From Kalmusia sp. IMI 367209 (taxonomy: Eukaryota > Ascomycota > Dothideomycetes > Pleosporales > Didymosphaeriaceae), in contig JAPEUQ010000008.1 of assembly GCA_027946365.1 (NCBI GenBank), forward strand, positions 1,922,001 through 1,986,000: 64,000 nucleotides of DNA, read 5' to 3'. This document shows positions 45,897 to 58,382 of the stretch, one piece after another. Both the position numbers and the translations under genes were made by a program. The notes beneath the pieces are model-generated. The model ran no database searches. It was not told the DNA's origin and saw nothing but the letters and a program-made list of their open reading frames with translations. Numbering within the stretch: the first letter of the stretch is position 1; each line of letters starts with the position of its first letter.

Positions 45897-46329
45897 ACGT
45901 GTAATGGATAGTTGCTATACGTTTCTTTTCTACATAACGCGTCGAACCAAAAGCCATGTGTACTACAAATGGCTACGGATAACTGCATCTGTATGGTGTT
46001 GGCATCTCAGGCGCATATTGGACCTGTCTACTGTACCCAATATTTGGCACCGGGTAGCCCAATTGATTTGTCTTGGTCTTTAATCACTCTACTTGTTGGT
46101 CTTGTTTGTAAAGCCCAAGACTTCAAGCATTCGGCAGGGTTTATGCATATGCGAGGCGTGTGAAAGTGCCGACGAATCGAAAGCAAAGAAAACTAAACGG
46201 TAAAAATCATGATTCGTTGTTGTGATATAGTGTATCTTGTTTGATGCTAACCCATGACCCCACCACTCCCATGCAAAACACTCACAATGCTAGACTCAAC
46301 CTCCTTCCACACATGTAATACCACGATCC
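45897..46329. other. Convergent spacer, no gene
   Basis: Between the 3' ends of MPP10 (+) and MetAP2 (-). No feature recognised. Confidence 0.6.
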
Positions 46330-47877
<1,548 letters not shown>

Positions 47878-48102
47878 GTTCGCAGTGTACAGAGCGTTTC
47901 GTTTCGCGTGCAGGGCCAAAGGGCTCAAAGGTCGCCAAGTTATAGCAGAAAATCGCCCCGCGTCGACTTTCCCTCGCTAACGCCATCTGCGCAGCCCATC
48001 CCTGCCCTTCATGACGTCTCGAACACCCAGGCCAAGACGGCTGTCTTCAAACGCCCACAAAACACCCAAACCCCCCACCGACACATTCCCCAGCCATGGA
48101 CA
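47878..48102. promoter_or_regulatory. Shared divergent promoter, MetAP2 / J-protein
   Basis: 225 bp between the two start codons. If the J-protein instead started at its upstream in-frame ATG (47908) only 30 bp would remain, one reason to prefer 48103. Confidence 0.55.
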
Positions 48103-48999
48103 ATGCCCCTACAACCGCCTACCTTCCGCCCTCGTCTACACACTAGATCGCTTTGGACATGCCCTTCATGCTTTGCGCCCAACCGTCCCTCCTCTCCTCC
48201 ACTCCGCCGTCGCATCACCCGCCTCCCGTCTCCTCAGACAGCATCCTTCCACAGTTCTTCGCGCCGCCGCTCCGATAGCGCACCCAATCACTACCATGTG
48301 CTCGAGCTGTCTCCATCGGCCACGCCCGCAGACATAAAACGCCAGTTCTACACCCTCAGCAAGAAACACCACCCGGACCACAACGCTGCAGACCCACACG
48401 CTTCCACGCGTTTCGTCGCCATAAGCGAAGCCTACCACGTGCTCTCTGTGCCCGAGAAACGCGCCCAGTATGACGCTACACTGCAACAATCGCAATCGCA
48501 TGCTCACTGGGGACGAGGGGGTCACCATCCGCACGGCAGCCACAGCAGCGCAAGCTACGCAAGCTTTGCCGGCTCGCGGCCTGCAAGCGGTTTGAATAAA
48601 AAGAGGAGTACTTTCCGCGGGCCACCGCCTAGCTTCTACAAGAGTGGGGGTTATGGGCGCCACGGCGCGAAGAGAGCCGAGTACGCTTCCCACCAGCATA
48701 CGGGGGACAAAACGGAACAAGATGCGGGTCCCGAGTCGTATGGTGGCTTTGGCGGTTTCGCGCCAGGACAGACGGGTCAGGGCAACGAGGTCCCGCACTT
48801 CGATGATAGGAAACACAAGGAGACTCACGATCAGGTGTATGAGCATATCAGTGCGCGGCGGAAGAGGACTAGGGCGGCTGAGATACCCGACGAGGTCGAT
48901 CGTGGCGGAATGTTGGCCAACTTCATCATGGTGTCGGGGGTCGTGGCTATTGCTGGCATGGTCACCAAGATGTTTAGTAGTAACAAAGAAGAGACGTGA
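48103..48999 (+). CDS. J-domain (DnaJ-type) protein, probably mitochondrial membrane
   Basis: Hsp70 co-chaperone of 298 residues, single exon. The N-terminus from MPLQPPTFRPRLHTRSLWTC is rich in Arg/Ser and free of acids, a typical mitochondrial presequence, running on to SFHSSSRRR. The J-domain follows (about residues 60-125): HYHVLELSPSATPADIKRQF, with the essential HPD in KKHHPDHNA and EAYHVLSVPEKRAQYD. After a Gly/His/Ser-rich linker, a single membrane segment (MLANFIMVSGVVAIAGMVT) ends the protein. The layout resembles the small J-proteins of the inner membrane, but a specific orthologue is not named. An in-frame ATG at 47908 would add 65 residues of poor character. Confidence 0.87.
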   Translation: MPLQPPTFRPRLHTRSLWTCPSCFAPNRPSSPPLRRRITRLPSPQTASFHSSSRRRSDSAPNHYHVLELSPSATPADIKRQFYTLSKKHHPDHNAADPHASTRFVAISEAYHVLSVPEKRAQYDATLQQSQSHAHWGRGGHHPHGSHSSASYASFAGSRPASGLNKKRSTFRGPPPSFYKSGGYGRHGAKRAEYASHQHTGDKTEQDAGPESYGGFGGFAPGQTGQGNEVPHFDDRKHKETHDQVYEHISARRKRTRAAEIPDEVDRGGMLANFIMVSGVVAIAGMVTKMFSSNKEET

Positions 49000-49317
49000 C
49001 GACGTGGATCCACCCAAGATACCCAGCATTTGTAGACATACTTGTGGCATGTCGTTAGAGAGCATAGAGAAGTCTGAACCGGGATTGTGGCTCGAGACCC
49101 AAGGTACATAACACGCAGAACGATTTGTGTATATAACGGCGTCATGCAAGTACGGGTATGAACAATTTCGGAGATGCATTGAGACAAGTGGTTTTACATG
49201 CTAAAAGGCACAGTACGTCCGCTCTGTCCGCGTGCTGAGCCCATCGGCCAAATCTTATGGATCCAAGCATCGTCATCTAAAACTCATCCTCCCCCACGTA
49301 TACTCTATCCGATGCGC
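49000..49317. other. Convergent spacer, no gene
   Basis: Between the 3' ends of the J-protein gene (+) and VDAC (-). No feature recognised. Confidence 0.6.
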
Positions 49318-50568
49318 TTAACCCTCGAAGGTGAAGCTGGTGCCGAGCTTATGGCCAGACTCGTTCAGCTTCTGGGTATCGAAAGAGCCCCCAACACCGA
49401 AGGTCAGGCCGCTGTTGACCTTGGTGTTGTAGGCGAGCGAAGCAATGCCAAGGTTGTTGATCTTGGCCTGTCAAACTGTCAGAAATGTCCGTGCAACGTT
49501 TATTGTTTTACTAACCTTAGCGAAGGAGGCAGGGTCGATCTTGTACTTGGCGGCGAGCTCGAGGCCAACAGCGCCCTGGGACTTGGAGTCCCAAGTAGCG
49601 CGGGCACCAGCCTCGACTGCAGTGTTGACCTTCTGGTAGTAGGCAGCGGAGAAGACGCTGAGGGAGTTGGTGGCGGTGATGGCAGCATTATAAATGGGGG
49701 TGGTGTAGCCAACAGCAGCGGAGTACTTGGTGATGGCAGCCTTCTGGACGTCGTAGCCGACCTCACCACCAACGAGGAAGCCCTCATGGCTCAGGACAGC
49801 GTCGGCGATAGCGCTAACGGCGCCAGAGGCCTTGAGGTCACCGAAGACGCGGCCGTGAAAGTTGTTCTGCTTGAAGAAGAAGTTGACCTTCTGGCCCTGA
49901 TTTCCAGCATCAGGCTTGAAGTTGTTGAGAATCTCAGTCTTCAAGCCAGAGGCGAAGGTGTCGTTCAGCTCGACCTTGGTGGAGAGGAGGTTGGCGGTGT
50001 TCCACGACTGGGTGATGCTGATGCCTGTCCGGCGCTTGGTCAGCATTGCAATTGTGAAGCCAGTGATTGCGACTCTTTCTGGAGGTCGGGAGTGGTGGAA
50101 TATATAAATGGGTGTGCGAGCGGAATAAATGACGGGTATTGTGTAGCTGTAATGAGAGGGTAGTATACCGTTCGAAAGCGACTTTTTTCCCTCAAGCTGT
50201 TTGTATATCGATTAGCGATGGCTCCTGGAAGCATTTGGAGGGGATGCGTACCGAGGAGGAGACGGGTCCATCATGCGCCGACGTGCCCTTTGCGGTGAAG
50301 TTCACACCATTGGGCGCCTTGAGCTTGACCTCGAGCTGAGCTGCGCCGTTTTAGCATGCGCACAATGACCAAGAGTGATACGGCTGACCTGCAGCAGCGT
50401 GGTAGAAGTCCTTGTTGATGAGCTGGACGGCGTAAGTTAGCAATTGGGTCGTCTCGGAGCTCTTTGGCGGCAGCGAAAACGTACGTCGTTGGAGGACTTC
50501 GCAATGTCACTGAAAGCGGGAGGCGGGAGAACCGCAGCGATCTTCTGTGCAACGTAGGCGTCGGCCAT
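49318..50568 (-). CDS. Mitochondrial outer membrane porin (VDAC)
   Basis: Voltage-dependent anion channel. Exons 50485-50568, 50389-50422, 50252-50340, 50169-50196, 49516-50024 and 49318-49467 join in frame to 297 residues, slightly above the usual 283. The N-terminal helix segment is PAFSDIAKSSNDLINKDFYH. Barrel strands show the eukaryotic porin patterns SITQSWNTANLLSTKVEL, GLKTEILNNF, LVGGEVGYDVQKAAITKYSA and VEAGARATWDSKSQGAVGLE; the C-terminal strand is KLGTSFTFEG. Six exons with three of them under 90 nt make this the most split gene in the window apart from the PP2C. The 28-nt exon is placed by phase and by the CTGAC branch of the following intron, so its limits are the least certain. 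Confidence 0.93.
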
Positions 50569-51283
50569 AGTGAAGAATTGGTGGGGAGAGACGCGGGAGA
50601 ATGGATGATGGTTGAGTGTTGATGAGGGTAAAGTTTTGCGGAGAGCTCAGAAAAACAACGCAGGTGAGTGAGGTCGGCTGGGCTAAGGAGGTGCGCCGCG
50701 GCTTTTCCCGAGTGGGCGACAGGCTCGGGCCAGCGCGACCAAACACCCGACAACGTGGGGAGCGCCTTGGCGAGCCCTCCCGCTTGAGAGGCACCGTGGA
50801 TGCCGTCGTCTTTGGTAGTCCGTCTACCGTCCTACCAGGCTGCAACCAGCCGTCATGGGATTAACAATACCATGCATGTCACCACGATGCCTCTCCACGT
50901 GTGGGCAGCATGCACTTCGCCCATGTAACGACTCGAACTCTGCCCCCATGAAACAGCCACAGCCCCTTTCGGACTACTCGCCCACTCGACCTACCCCGTG
51001 ATGCGACAGACCTTTGCGCCTAGCTTACTTCTCGTGCTAGTATCTTGAGCAGCGGAGTCGTCTGGATTCGAACTCGGGTCACTACGATGCGTAGGTGTGA
51101 TGAATCAACTTCTCACTAGCCCGGTAAAACAGTGTCCTCTGGAGACATCCTTCACCTGGTTCCAAAGAGGTAGCGTTCGTCGTGTGCATCGTGTGCAGAA
51201 ACCCAGAGGCTCGAGCGTCGATGAATACAATTGGAAGAAGGACCTTTCGAAACATCCTCGTGGGTGTCGACAATTCTATCTTT
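50569..51283. other. Spacer, no gene
   Basis: 5' flank of VDAC and 3' flank of the phosphatase gene. Holds a tRNA-like B-box (51061-51080) that I reject as a tRNA (see rejected list). Confidence 0.55.
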
Positions 51284-52171
51284 CTAATTACCCTCCAATG
51301 CCTTCTTAATCCTCTTCAAATCTTCTTCCCTGAACCCCAACTTTTTTATATACCCTTCTACATTCCCATACTTCTCCCCGAGCATGCCCAAAAATTCCTC
51401 GATAAACTCCCCCTTCACGCTCGAATACTCTTGCATCCCCGGCGTCTCTGCGGTCCACTCCTTGTTCCACATGTTCAGTATCTGCAACAACATCTCGCGC
51501 GTAGGCTCGACACCAATACGGGTGATCTCAAAGTCAAAGCAGATAAGCTCAGCCGGGGCGCCTGCGAGCGCAAGCAGAACAGCAGCTATCACGCCCGTAC
51601 GATCTTTACCCGCTGCCCAAGAGTCAGTCTAGCACAAGGTCTAGTCAGCGGAAAGGAGACACACCGGTGCAGTGGGATAAGACAAGCCCTTCTCCATCCT
51701 TCAACCTATTCAACACCAATCTCATGCTCGGCTCATAAATCTTTAGCACCTCCATGTACATCTCCGCATGCGCCTTTTTCCCACTCTCGTGCACAAATCT
51801 ATCTAGGTCAACCGGACTCGGCTCTGTCAAGCTCTCGAGCCAGACATTCTCTACCCCCTCAATAATAGGCCCCGGCAAGCGCTTCACCTCCCGCTCAGAG
51901 CGAAGATCGAGAATCGTCTTGATGCCAAGGTCGTGCTGGAGGGCGCAAAGGGAGGAAGGGGGCAACTCATGCAGTGCACCGGAGCGATACAGGAGACCTA
52001 ATTTGATGGGAGAATTCGGAAGGAGACCAAGGTCACGGATGTTGATTATGCCAGGTATGAAAATGAAAGGCGGTGTAGTAAGGGCTTGGGAAGGAGTGCT
52101 CGGTCGATCGAGACATTGATGTCTGTCTTTGCCAGATCCTTGAGATTGCAGCAGATGAGTTCTGGCGCCAT
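51284..52171 (-). CDS. Protein-tyrosine phosphatase, Y_phosphatase3 type; 5' end unresolved
   Basis: The signature HCxxGxxR spans an intron: SHCT is in the exon 51665-52171 and AGKDRTGV in the exon 51284-51612 (intron 51613-51664, 52 nt). Flanking blocks are typical of the single-domain Tyr/Ser phosphatases of fungi: IFIPGIINIRDLG, LGLLYRSGALHEL, GIKTILDLRSEREVKR, VIAAVLLALAGA, and the C-terminal IKKLGFREEDLKRIKKALEG. The only plausible start codon (52171) lies in a different frame from IFIPGIINIRDLG, and no suitable intron was found between them, so the N-terminus is uncertain. Substrate is unknown; related enzymes act on tyrosine or phosphoinositides. Confidence 0.8.
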
Positions 52172-52673
52172 AGTGACGGTGGGTATGGGATATCTGGGGG
52201 GTTCATTGATACGTGCGCAGATAGTAAGTATTTAGCTAGTCTTATATTCTTACTTTAGTCACCGACGTATGAACCAGCCCTAAATAGGTCGTCAAGCTTG
52301 TGCATGAGATTGCAGTGCATAGGGTCCGCTCGCATGCTCATGAATTTGGGACCTTCGCATTCTTCGCGTTGCACGTTTCTGTTGGTGTGATTGGCTATAG
52401 GCATAGACGACACAGCTGCGGTTCTCTGACGTGGCGGTAAGCCGCGCGAGGATACGAAAGAGAACGCACCTACATCATTGCGTAAGATTTATGCCTACAA
52501 TTGAGTCGCGCAAGTGTATATGGTACATGCCACAATGCCCATTCCCCCGCTAATCGAAAGGAACCTTTCGAATCGTTAGGAAGTTTGGTAGAGGAATCTA
52601 AAAGGAATATACCGTTCTTGCCTTTATTAGCTCGCTATATACATATATGTACAGCATACTCTACCCACACACC
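52172..52673. other. Spacer, no gene
   Basis: 5' flank of the phosphatase gene and 3' flank of acyl-CoA oxidase. No feature recognised. Confidence 0.55.
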
Positions 52674-55048
52674 TCACAACTTACTTCTCGCCAAGCCCTC
52701 TACCTTCCTGAACAACACCTCACTTTCTGGATACGGATCCACGGTCACTCCGTTCAACGGATTCAGCTCACTCGCCCTATAGAACATGTCCTCATAAACT
52801 TTACCGTCCCACCTCCCCAAGCTCGAATCCAACACCCAATCATCAAATCCCCAACTATCCACCAACCGCAACGCATGTGGTCGAATCTCCTTCAATAACT
52901 TCATCACGGCATTCGTCCGCGCAAGACTAATCTGGTGTCGTGACGCTGCCCCACTGGCGAAGAACTCGGAACCTTCTTGCTCGAGGGTCTGTAGTGCCCA
53001 TAGCCTGAATAGCTTCCAGAGGACATCCATGGTCGTGGCGTCGACTTTGCTAGAAGTGTCTTTACTCAAAAGTGCTTCGTAGAAATTCTTAACAACGAGA
53101 TACTGCGAATGGGCTTTGCTGAGGCGGTAGAAGTCGACGAGTAGGTCGTTCCAGGGCTTTTTGAGGTCATCGCGGTGCTTGAGGGCTTCGAAGGCGAGGA
53201 ACGAGGTGCGCCAAGCGAATGCATCAACAAGGTCGGTGTCTGAGCCGAGGATGTCGAAGGCGCAGCCAACTTCTGAGCGAGAGCGAAAGTTTGACAAGAT
53301 GCGGGTAGTATCATTCGTGGGGGCTGCGCCGGAAAGGACAGAGCGGGCGGATTTGAGGAGCTGGTGATGTTAGCGTTGACGAGCTACTAATGAGATAGTT
53401 GCTACATTGCTATAACCAGAGGACAAAAGTTTGAGGGCTCTTCTACATCTGTGTCATGCATCCTGTGGTAGCTCAGCGCGCAAAGCGTCCTCAAATATTT
53501 GACCTAGGTTAAAAGTACCCAAGATGTCCGTGTTGGGATCAACCATCATGGAATGTCTCATAGCATGAAATGATAAAGTGAGAATGGCTTACATAACGAG
53601 CAACTTGCTGGGTGAGCATGTAGTTGTCTCCTTCCCACGTCACGGTTGGAAGGTAATCGGCATACCAAGAACCTATGCCACTGAAGCTGGAATATCCGTG
53701 ACCTCCGCAAGCTCTTCGGCAGACCTCAAGCCCCTCAGCGGCGATGGTACTCGAAAGAGCTTTCAGGCCACAAGATGTAGCGTGCAAATCCGCCAAGATG
53801 TCGCTGCCAGCCTGTATCTCTTCAGGCCCAGCACCTCTTCTGTCCGACTCCCGCTTCGCACCACTCTCGTTCATTCTCTTTTGATTTTCTTGGTACAAAT
53901 TCATCATACCTTTGCCAGTGAAATGCAAAGCGAACGTAGCTGCAAGAAGCGGAAGCAGACGGATCTGAACCATTGTGTAATTTAGCACTGGGTTCTCACC
54001 CTTCTCCCCTTGAGGTGCGTCGCGATCTTGGAACTGACGTCGAACGGCACAGTAGCGGGTTGCAATGGTAACACCTCGAGCAAGAACCGAACCAGCTTGC
54101 ATTACAATAGTCGACCGGACCCATGTGAGCGTTCCGTAAATGAGGGATGGGCTGCCCTGGCGAATATATTTGTTTGTCTGCGGGTCGATCCTTGAGAAGC
54201 GACCTAGCATATTGAAATGCGGCACCTTGACGTGATTGAACAGTAAGAATCCGTTGTCCATTGTATTGTATCCAAATTTGGGACCAATATCACCAACGTG
54301 TATGTTTTCAAGCGGCTCGTGCGTCTTCAAGTCCCGGATCTGGACGATGAAAGGGTGAGGGCCGTAAGATTTACCATTGATGTAGAGCTGTGCCATTACA
54401 CAGGCGAAATTCGCGGTTCTCCCGAGAGATCCGATCCACCACTTCGAAGCGGTCAGATGCGGTGAGTGTATGGTGAACGTCTTGTCGTCAGCGTTCCAGG
54501 TTGCGGTTGTCTCGAGCCCGCGGACGTTGGATCCGTGGCCAAGTTCTGTCTGGGCATAACAACCGATGATTTTGTAGTCGGTTGCCGGCTTTAAGAATTT
54601 CTCCTGCTGCTCAGGTGTGCCTTGCTCCCCGATAGTAATCTCCCTTGTCAGCTCAATGGCTACGTCAGGTTGGAGCGTCACGTACCTTGAACATGGATTC
54701 GTGAAGAGCATAAGGCCCTGGCTCACCAACAGCTTCAGAGGCAGTTCGGAGCTCATCCAAGTTCCAATCGTGTTTTCGTCTCAAGAGCTGGAGCTTCTTC
54801 TCGCGTGCCAATGCTTTCTCGAAACGTTGCATCCGCCCAGAAAAGTAGTTGGAAGACTTATCGAAGACCGGCTCCGACTTCAAGATGCCGAGGATCTTGG
54901 TTCTCCTGTCAATTACATCTTTTGTAAGTAGTAGCTCCTGCAGCCTTTCTATGTCTATGCTGCTCTTGGCACGCTCGGCGGCGAGCAACTCGTGGCCCTG
55001 TGGGCCTGAAGGCTTCAATTCCTTAACCCAGGCTGGCGTTGGTGCCAT
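52674..55048 (-). CDS. POX1: Peroxisomal acyl-CoA oxidase
   Basis: FAD enzyme of the first step of peroxisomal beta-oxidation, making enoyl-CoA and hydrogen peroxide. Exons 54686-55048, 53593-54639 and 52674-53360 give 698 residues. Family blocks: GCYAQTELGHGSNVRGLETT, KWWIGSLGRTANFACVMAQL, IGPKFGYNTMDNGFLLFNHV, CAVRRQF, ACGGHGYSSFSGI and TWEGDNYMLTQQVARYLLK. The Glu near the C-terminal third expected as base lies in the WEGDN segment. The tail ARSKL is a textbook PTS1 import signal. Intron 1 is 46 nt with a GAG acceptor after a GCTGAC branch site; it restores MFKITIGEQGTPEQQ. Intron 2 is 232 nt, the longest intron found. Confidence 0.96.
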
Positions 55049-55452
55049 TGCTGTTGCTCGAGTCTAGTCTATGGACAATGAATAAAGAAGATGATGAATG
55101 AGATGATTGAGGAAGCGTCGGAACCCGCAAAGTATATCAGTGATGGCATTGACCGAGGCAAGCGTGCGGCTGTACCAATGACGCGGCACATGGGCCCGCG
55201 CTAGCATGTCCCGAGGCACGCACTGACCCCTTGCAGAAACATTGAAGAAAGAGACGCCGCCGAGTTCGCAGACAAGGGCGAAAGCTCTTGTATTCTACGA
55301 GCCGAGGGATTACTGTGATTCGCGATAGAGCATGGTTCGGAGGACCTTACTATGGCGGGGGTTTCCGCCTACCGGAGTGAGCGAACTCGATCGTGTCGCA
55401 GACGACCAAGGTGGCTCCGGGATCGGATTGCGGACAGAAATGTCTCCATATA

Positions 55453-55476
55453 CTCTCTCTCTCTCTCTCTCTCTCT
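55453..55476. repeat. CT microsatellite
   Basis: Twelve uninterrupted CT units about 400 bp upstream of the acyl-CoA oxidase start. Pure, so probably length-polymorphic. Confidence 0.9.
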
Positions 55477-55896
55477 TAAAGCATTCGAAACCTAGAGCGG
55501 TTGCTGTACGTTTGCAACCGTACCAAATTGTTGGGGGTCTTGGGTTGCGTCCCTTTGTGCGAGGAGGACAGAAGGCCAGGATATAGCCCATTGCTAAGCG
55601 CGAGCCGCCGTTGCCCTTCGGCAGCAAGTCTTGATTTCATCTCGAGGATTGCATCTACGTCCAATGAATGTGTCTCGAGCCGCATTCAGGGAGTCAGATG
55701 GTCGCCCAATGACAATGCTGTCTCTCACGTTCCACATGTAAGCGCGGTCCTCCGTCCAGAGCACACAAGCATGAAGATATTTATCGGAGTAGCACTGAGT
55801 AATAGCAATTGCCATTGGACGCTTCAGACGGCGCCGTGCGAGACTCGAGGCTGGAAATCTCACCATACTCGGCTGGGTTGCGTAGAACTATTGCTA

Positions 55897-55915
55897 GTTG
55901 GAGTTGGAGTTGGAG
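55897..55915. repeat. Short gttgga tandem repeat
   Basis: Three copies of the 6-mer gttgga followed by g. No meaning beyond a minor tandem duplication is evident. Confidence 0.8.
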
Positions 55916-56718
55916 CCAGGAGCGACGTTTGTCCGGCGGAGCAAACTCTGCGCGTATCTGTCAGCCGCAGCCGCAGCGCATAGCCCCAGCGGCTGCATGT
56001 GTAACCCAATTGACCGGCGCACGCGAGCGGGCGGGGTGAATGCTACAGACTGCCTCAGGCGCCGTTGAATACAAGACGAGACGCAGACGGGCTCTAGGCA
56101 GCAACCTGCAGCTGAAATCGGCTCCCTCTGAAGGGCAATGGCACAGAGGCGGGCCCGGGCAGTCGGCGGTCTGTCCGGGTGTGTATGACGGACCCTGCAG
56201 TGACTCGTCTCATTTTGCAGTGCTCGAAGACGTCGAGCAGACGGCAGAGATGTTGCCTGCTGGGCGTCTCTGCCGGTGCCAGCGGGGACATGGAGTGCTG
56301 TTACAGAGGCGGGCAGGGGGAAGCGCTTAAGAGAGCGAGCGTACGGAGTAGAGAGAGTCTCGAGCACAGAAGCAATGACGAACAGCCACACTTACACGCC
56401 TAAAGCGGCCTAGCGCGGCGATCTGGATTTCGGAGAGCAGTGGGCTTTGGCCGTTGTTCCATCACACACGACCTCTCCCCTCGCAAACATCGCCTGGTCC
56501 ACAAAGACCTCTCCTTTCCCTCTGGCGCGCCCCGTCTTTGCCGTCTCTGTCTCGTCCACTCTCTGACCTGCACCTTCCACAGACGCCACCACCTTCACGT
56601 CGCGATACCCCACACGCCCCCAGTGACGCTGCACAAATCTATACTCGGGAAGCGTCTCGCGCTCCGCCTCGACATCCCCTCCTCCCGCTATCCCACGTCC
56701 TTGTAGGCCGCGGACAGA

Positions 56719-58382
56719 ATGGGTCAGACCCTCTCGGAACCCGTTGTGGAGAAGGTATGTCTGTTCAATGCACTCCCCCGGCCCCGCACTGCGCACTTTG
56801 ACCCTACCGCCTGCCTTAGCAACGGCCGCGAGCGCAGCTGTGCGCGGGCGGAGAGCCTTTCGTCACGGTCCCTATCACTGACGCGTCGGTATTTGTTAGA
56901 AATCTCAAAGTAGCGATGGCGATGAATTGATTTTCGGTGTGTCCTCGATGCAAGGATGGCGAATCAGCATGGAGGACGCCCACGCATGCATCCTAGACCT
57001 GCAGGCCCTCGGCGACGACAGCAAATCGACGCCCGCAGACAAGCGACTGAGTTTCTTCGGTGTGTACGACGGCCATGGCGGTGACAAGGTAGCGATATAC
57101 ACAGGCGAGCATCTTCACGAGATCGTTGCGAAGCAGGAAGCCTTCAAGGAGGGAGACATAAAGAAGGCTCTACAAGACGGCTTCTTGGCCACAGACCGCG
57201 CGATACTGAGTGGTACGTCTGCACCTGACCGGCGGCATTGCCACGCGCCGCTAACTCGATGGAAATAGACCCCAAGTACGAAGAGGAAGTCTCGGGATGC
57301 ACCGCGTCGGTCGGTGTCATCTCAAAAGACAAAATTTACGTGGTATGTGTGACTCCGGCACCCTCTGCACGCAATCACTGAGTCAGGCAGGCCAATTCGG
57401 GTGACTCGCGAAGCGTCTTGGGTATAAAAGGGCGGGCAAAACCTCTTTCCTACGATCACAAGCCCCAGAACGAAGGTGAGTGCTTTGGCAGTGACATTGG
57501 GCTTCGCTGATGATCTGCAGCTGAGAAAGCGCGTATCCAGGCCGCTGGAGGCTTCGTTGACTTTGGCCGTGTCAACGGCAATCTTGCTCTATCGAGAGCC
57601 ATCGGTGACTTCGAGTTCAAGAAGAGTGCAGAGCTCCCCCCCGAACAGCAGATAGTGACTGCCTATCCCGATGTCGAAATACACAATATCACCGAGGACG
57701 ACGAGTTCTTGGTCATTGCCTGTGACGGTAAGGAACGCTGCTTCCGCTTTTGGTCCGTCTGCTAAATCCGTTCAGGGATCTGGGATTGCCAGTCGTCTCA
57801 AGCGGTTGTCGAGTTTGTTCGACGCGGCATCGTCGCAAAGCAGGATCTTGCATCCATATGTGAAAACATGATGGACAACTGTCTCGCTAGTAACAGTGAC
57901 ACTGGTGGTGTAGGCTGCGACAACATGACGATGGTCATCATTGGTCTTCTTCAGGGACGGACAAAGGAACAGTGGTACGAGGATATCGCAAAGAGAGTCG
58001 CAAATGGAGAGGGTCCTTGCGCTCCGCCAGAATATGGCAAGTCTGAAGATCCTGCCTCTCCTGCCTCAGAAGGCAGCAATTAGTACATTTCTAATACACA
58101 ACTGTAGCCGAGTTTCGCGGGCCAGGAGTCCACCACCGAATTGATGATAGCCCTGATGATATCGACATGGATCTTGATGGTCGCTTCCAGGGTAACCGTG
58201 GGCTAGGTGGTGAGTGACCCGAACATGCAAGAGTCGCACCTGATACTAACTCTTCAGGTGGTGGTGGCCGCATCATTCTCCTGGGAGACGGTACTGAAAT
58301 AACGACCGAAGCTGCGGATGCCGACATGTTCGACAATGACGACGAGGATAAGGACCTGGGACTCACAGGTAGACAGGTCTAA
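56719..58382 (+). CDS. PP2C-type Ser/Thr phosphatase (PTC2/PTC3-like)
   Basis: Metal-dependent phosphatase; yeast Ptc2/3 dampen stress MAPK and checkpoint kinases. Exons 56719-56754, 56900-57212, 57269-57342, 57391-57475, 57521-57727, 57776-58036, 58108-58209 and 58258-58382 give about 400 residues to the first stop. Family marks: [35 protein letters not shown] (metal-binding Asp), [34 protein letters not shown] and [10 protein letters not shown] (last metal Asp). Intron 6 is GC-AG (donor GCAAGT at 58037), required to reach [10 protein letters not shown]. After DEDKDL a single extra G in the GGG at 58358-58360 seems to shift the frame; the alternative frame runs on with [20 protein letters not shown] to a stop at 58531-58533, as in relatives. 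Confidence 0.92.
58037..58107 (+). other. GC-AG intron in PP2C gene
   Basis: Exon ends PPEY-G, donor GCAAGT, acceptor CTGTAG, next exon [10 protein letters not shown]. Reading through gives a premature stop after [15 protein letters not shown]. The joined product agrees with the order of blocks I know from fungal Ptc2-like proteins. Confidence 0.75.

Larger units (their letters stand above)
55049..56718. other. Divergent spacer of 1.7 kb
   Basis: Upstream of acyl-CoA oxidase (-) and of the PP2C gene (+). Contains a CT microsatellite and a short ttggag repeat, listed separately. The last 250 bp are pyrimidine-rich, a likely leader of the PP2C mRNA. No gene. Confidence 0.55.

Noticed and set aside
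47908..48102. 65-residue N-terminal extension of the J-protein
   Set aside because: It would start 30 bp from the divergent MetAP2 ATG and hide the clear mitochondrial presequence that begins at 48103.
51040..51130. tRNA-like B-box (TTCGAA with GG/CC flanks) on the minus strand
   Set aside because: T-stem pairs fail at two or more positions on either strand, the putative anticodon loop lacks U33, and no acceptor stem closes. At most a decayed tRNA relic.
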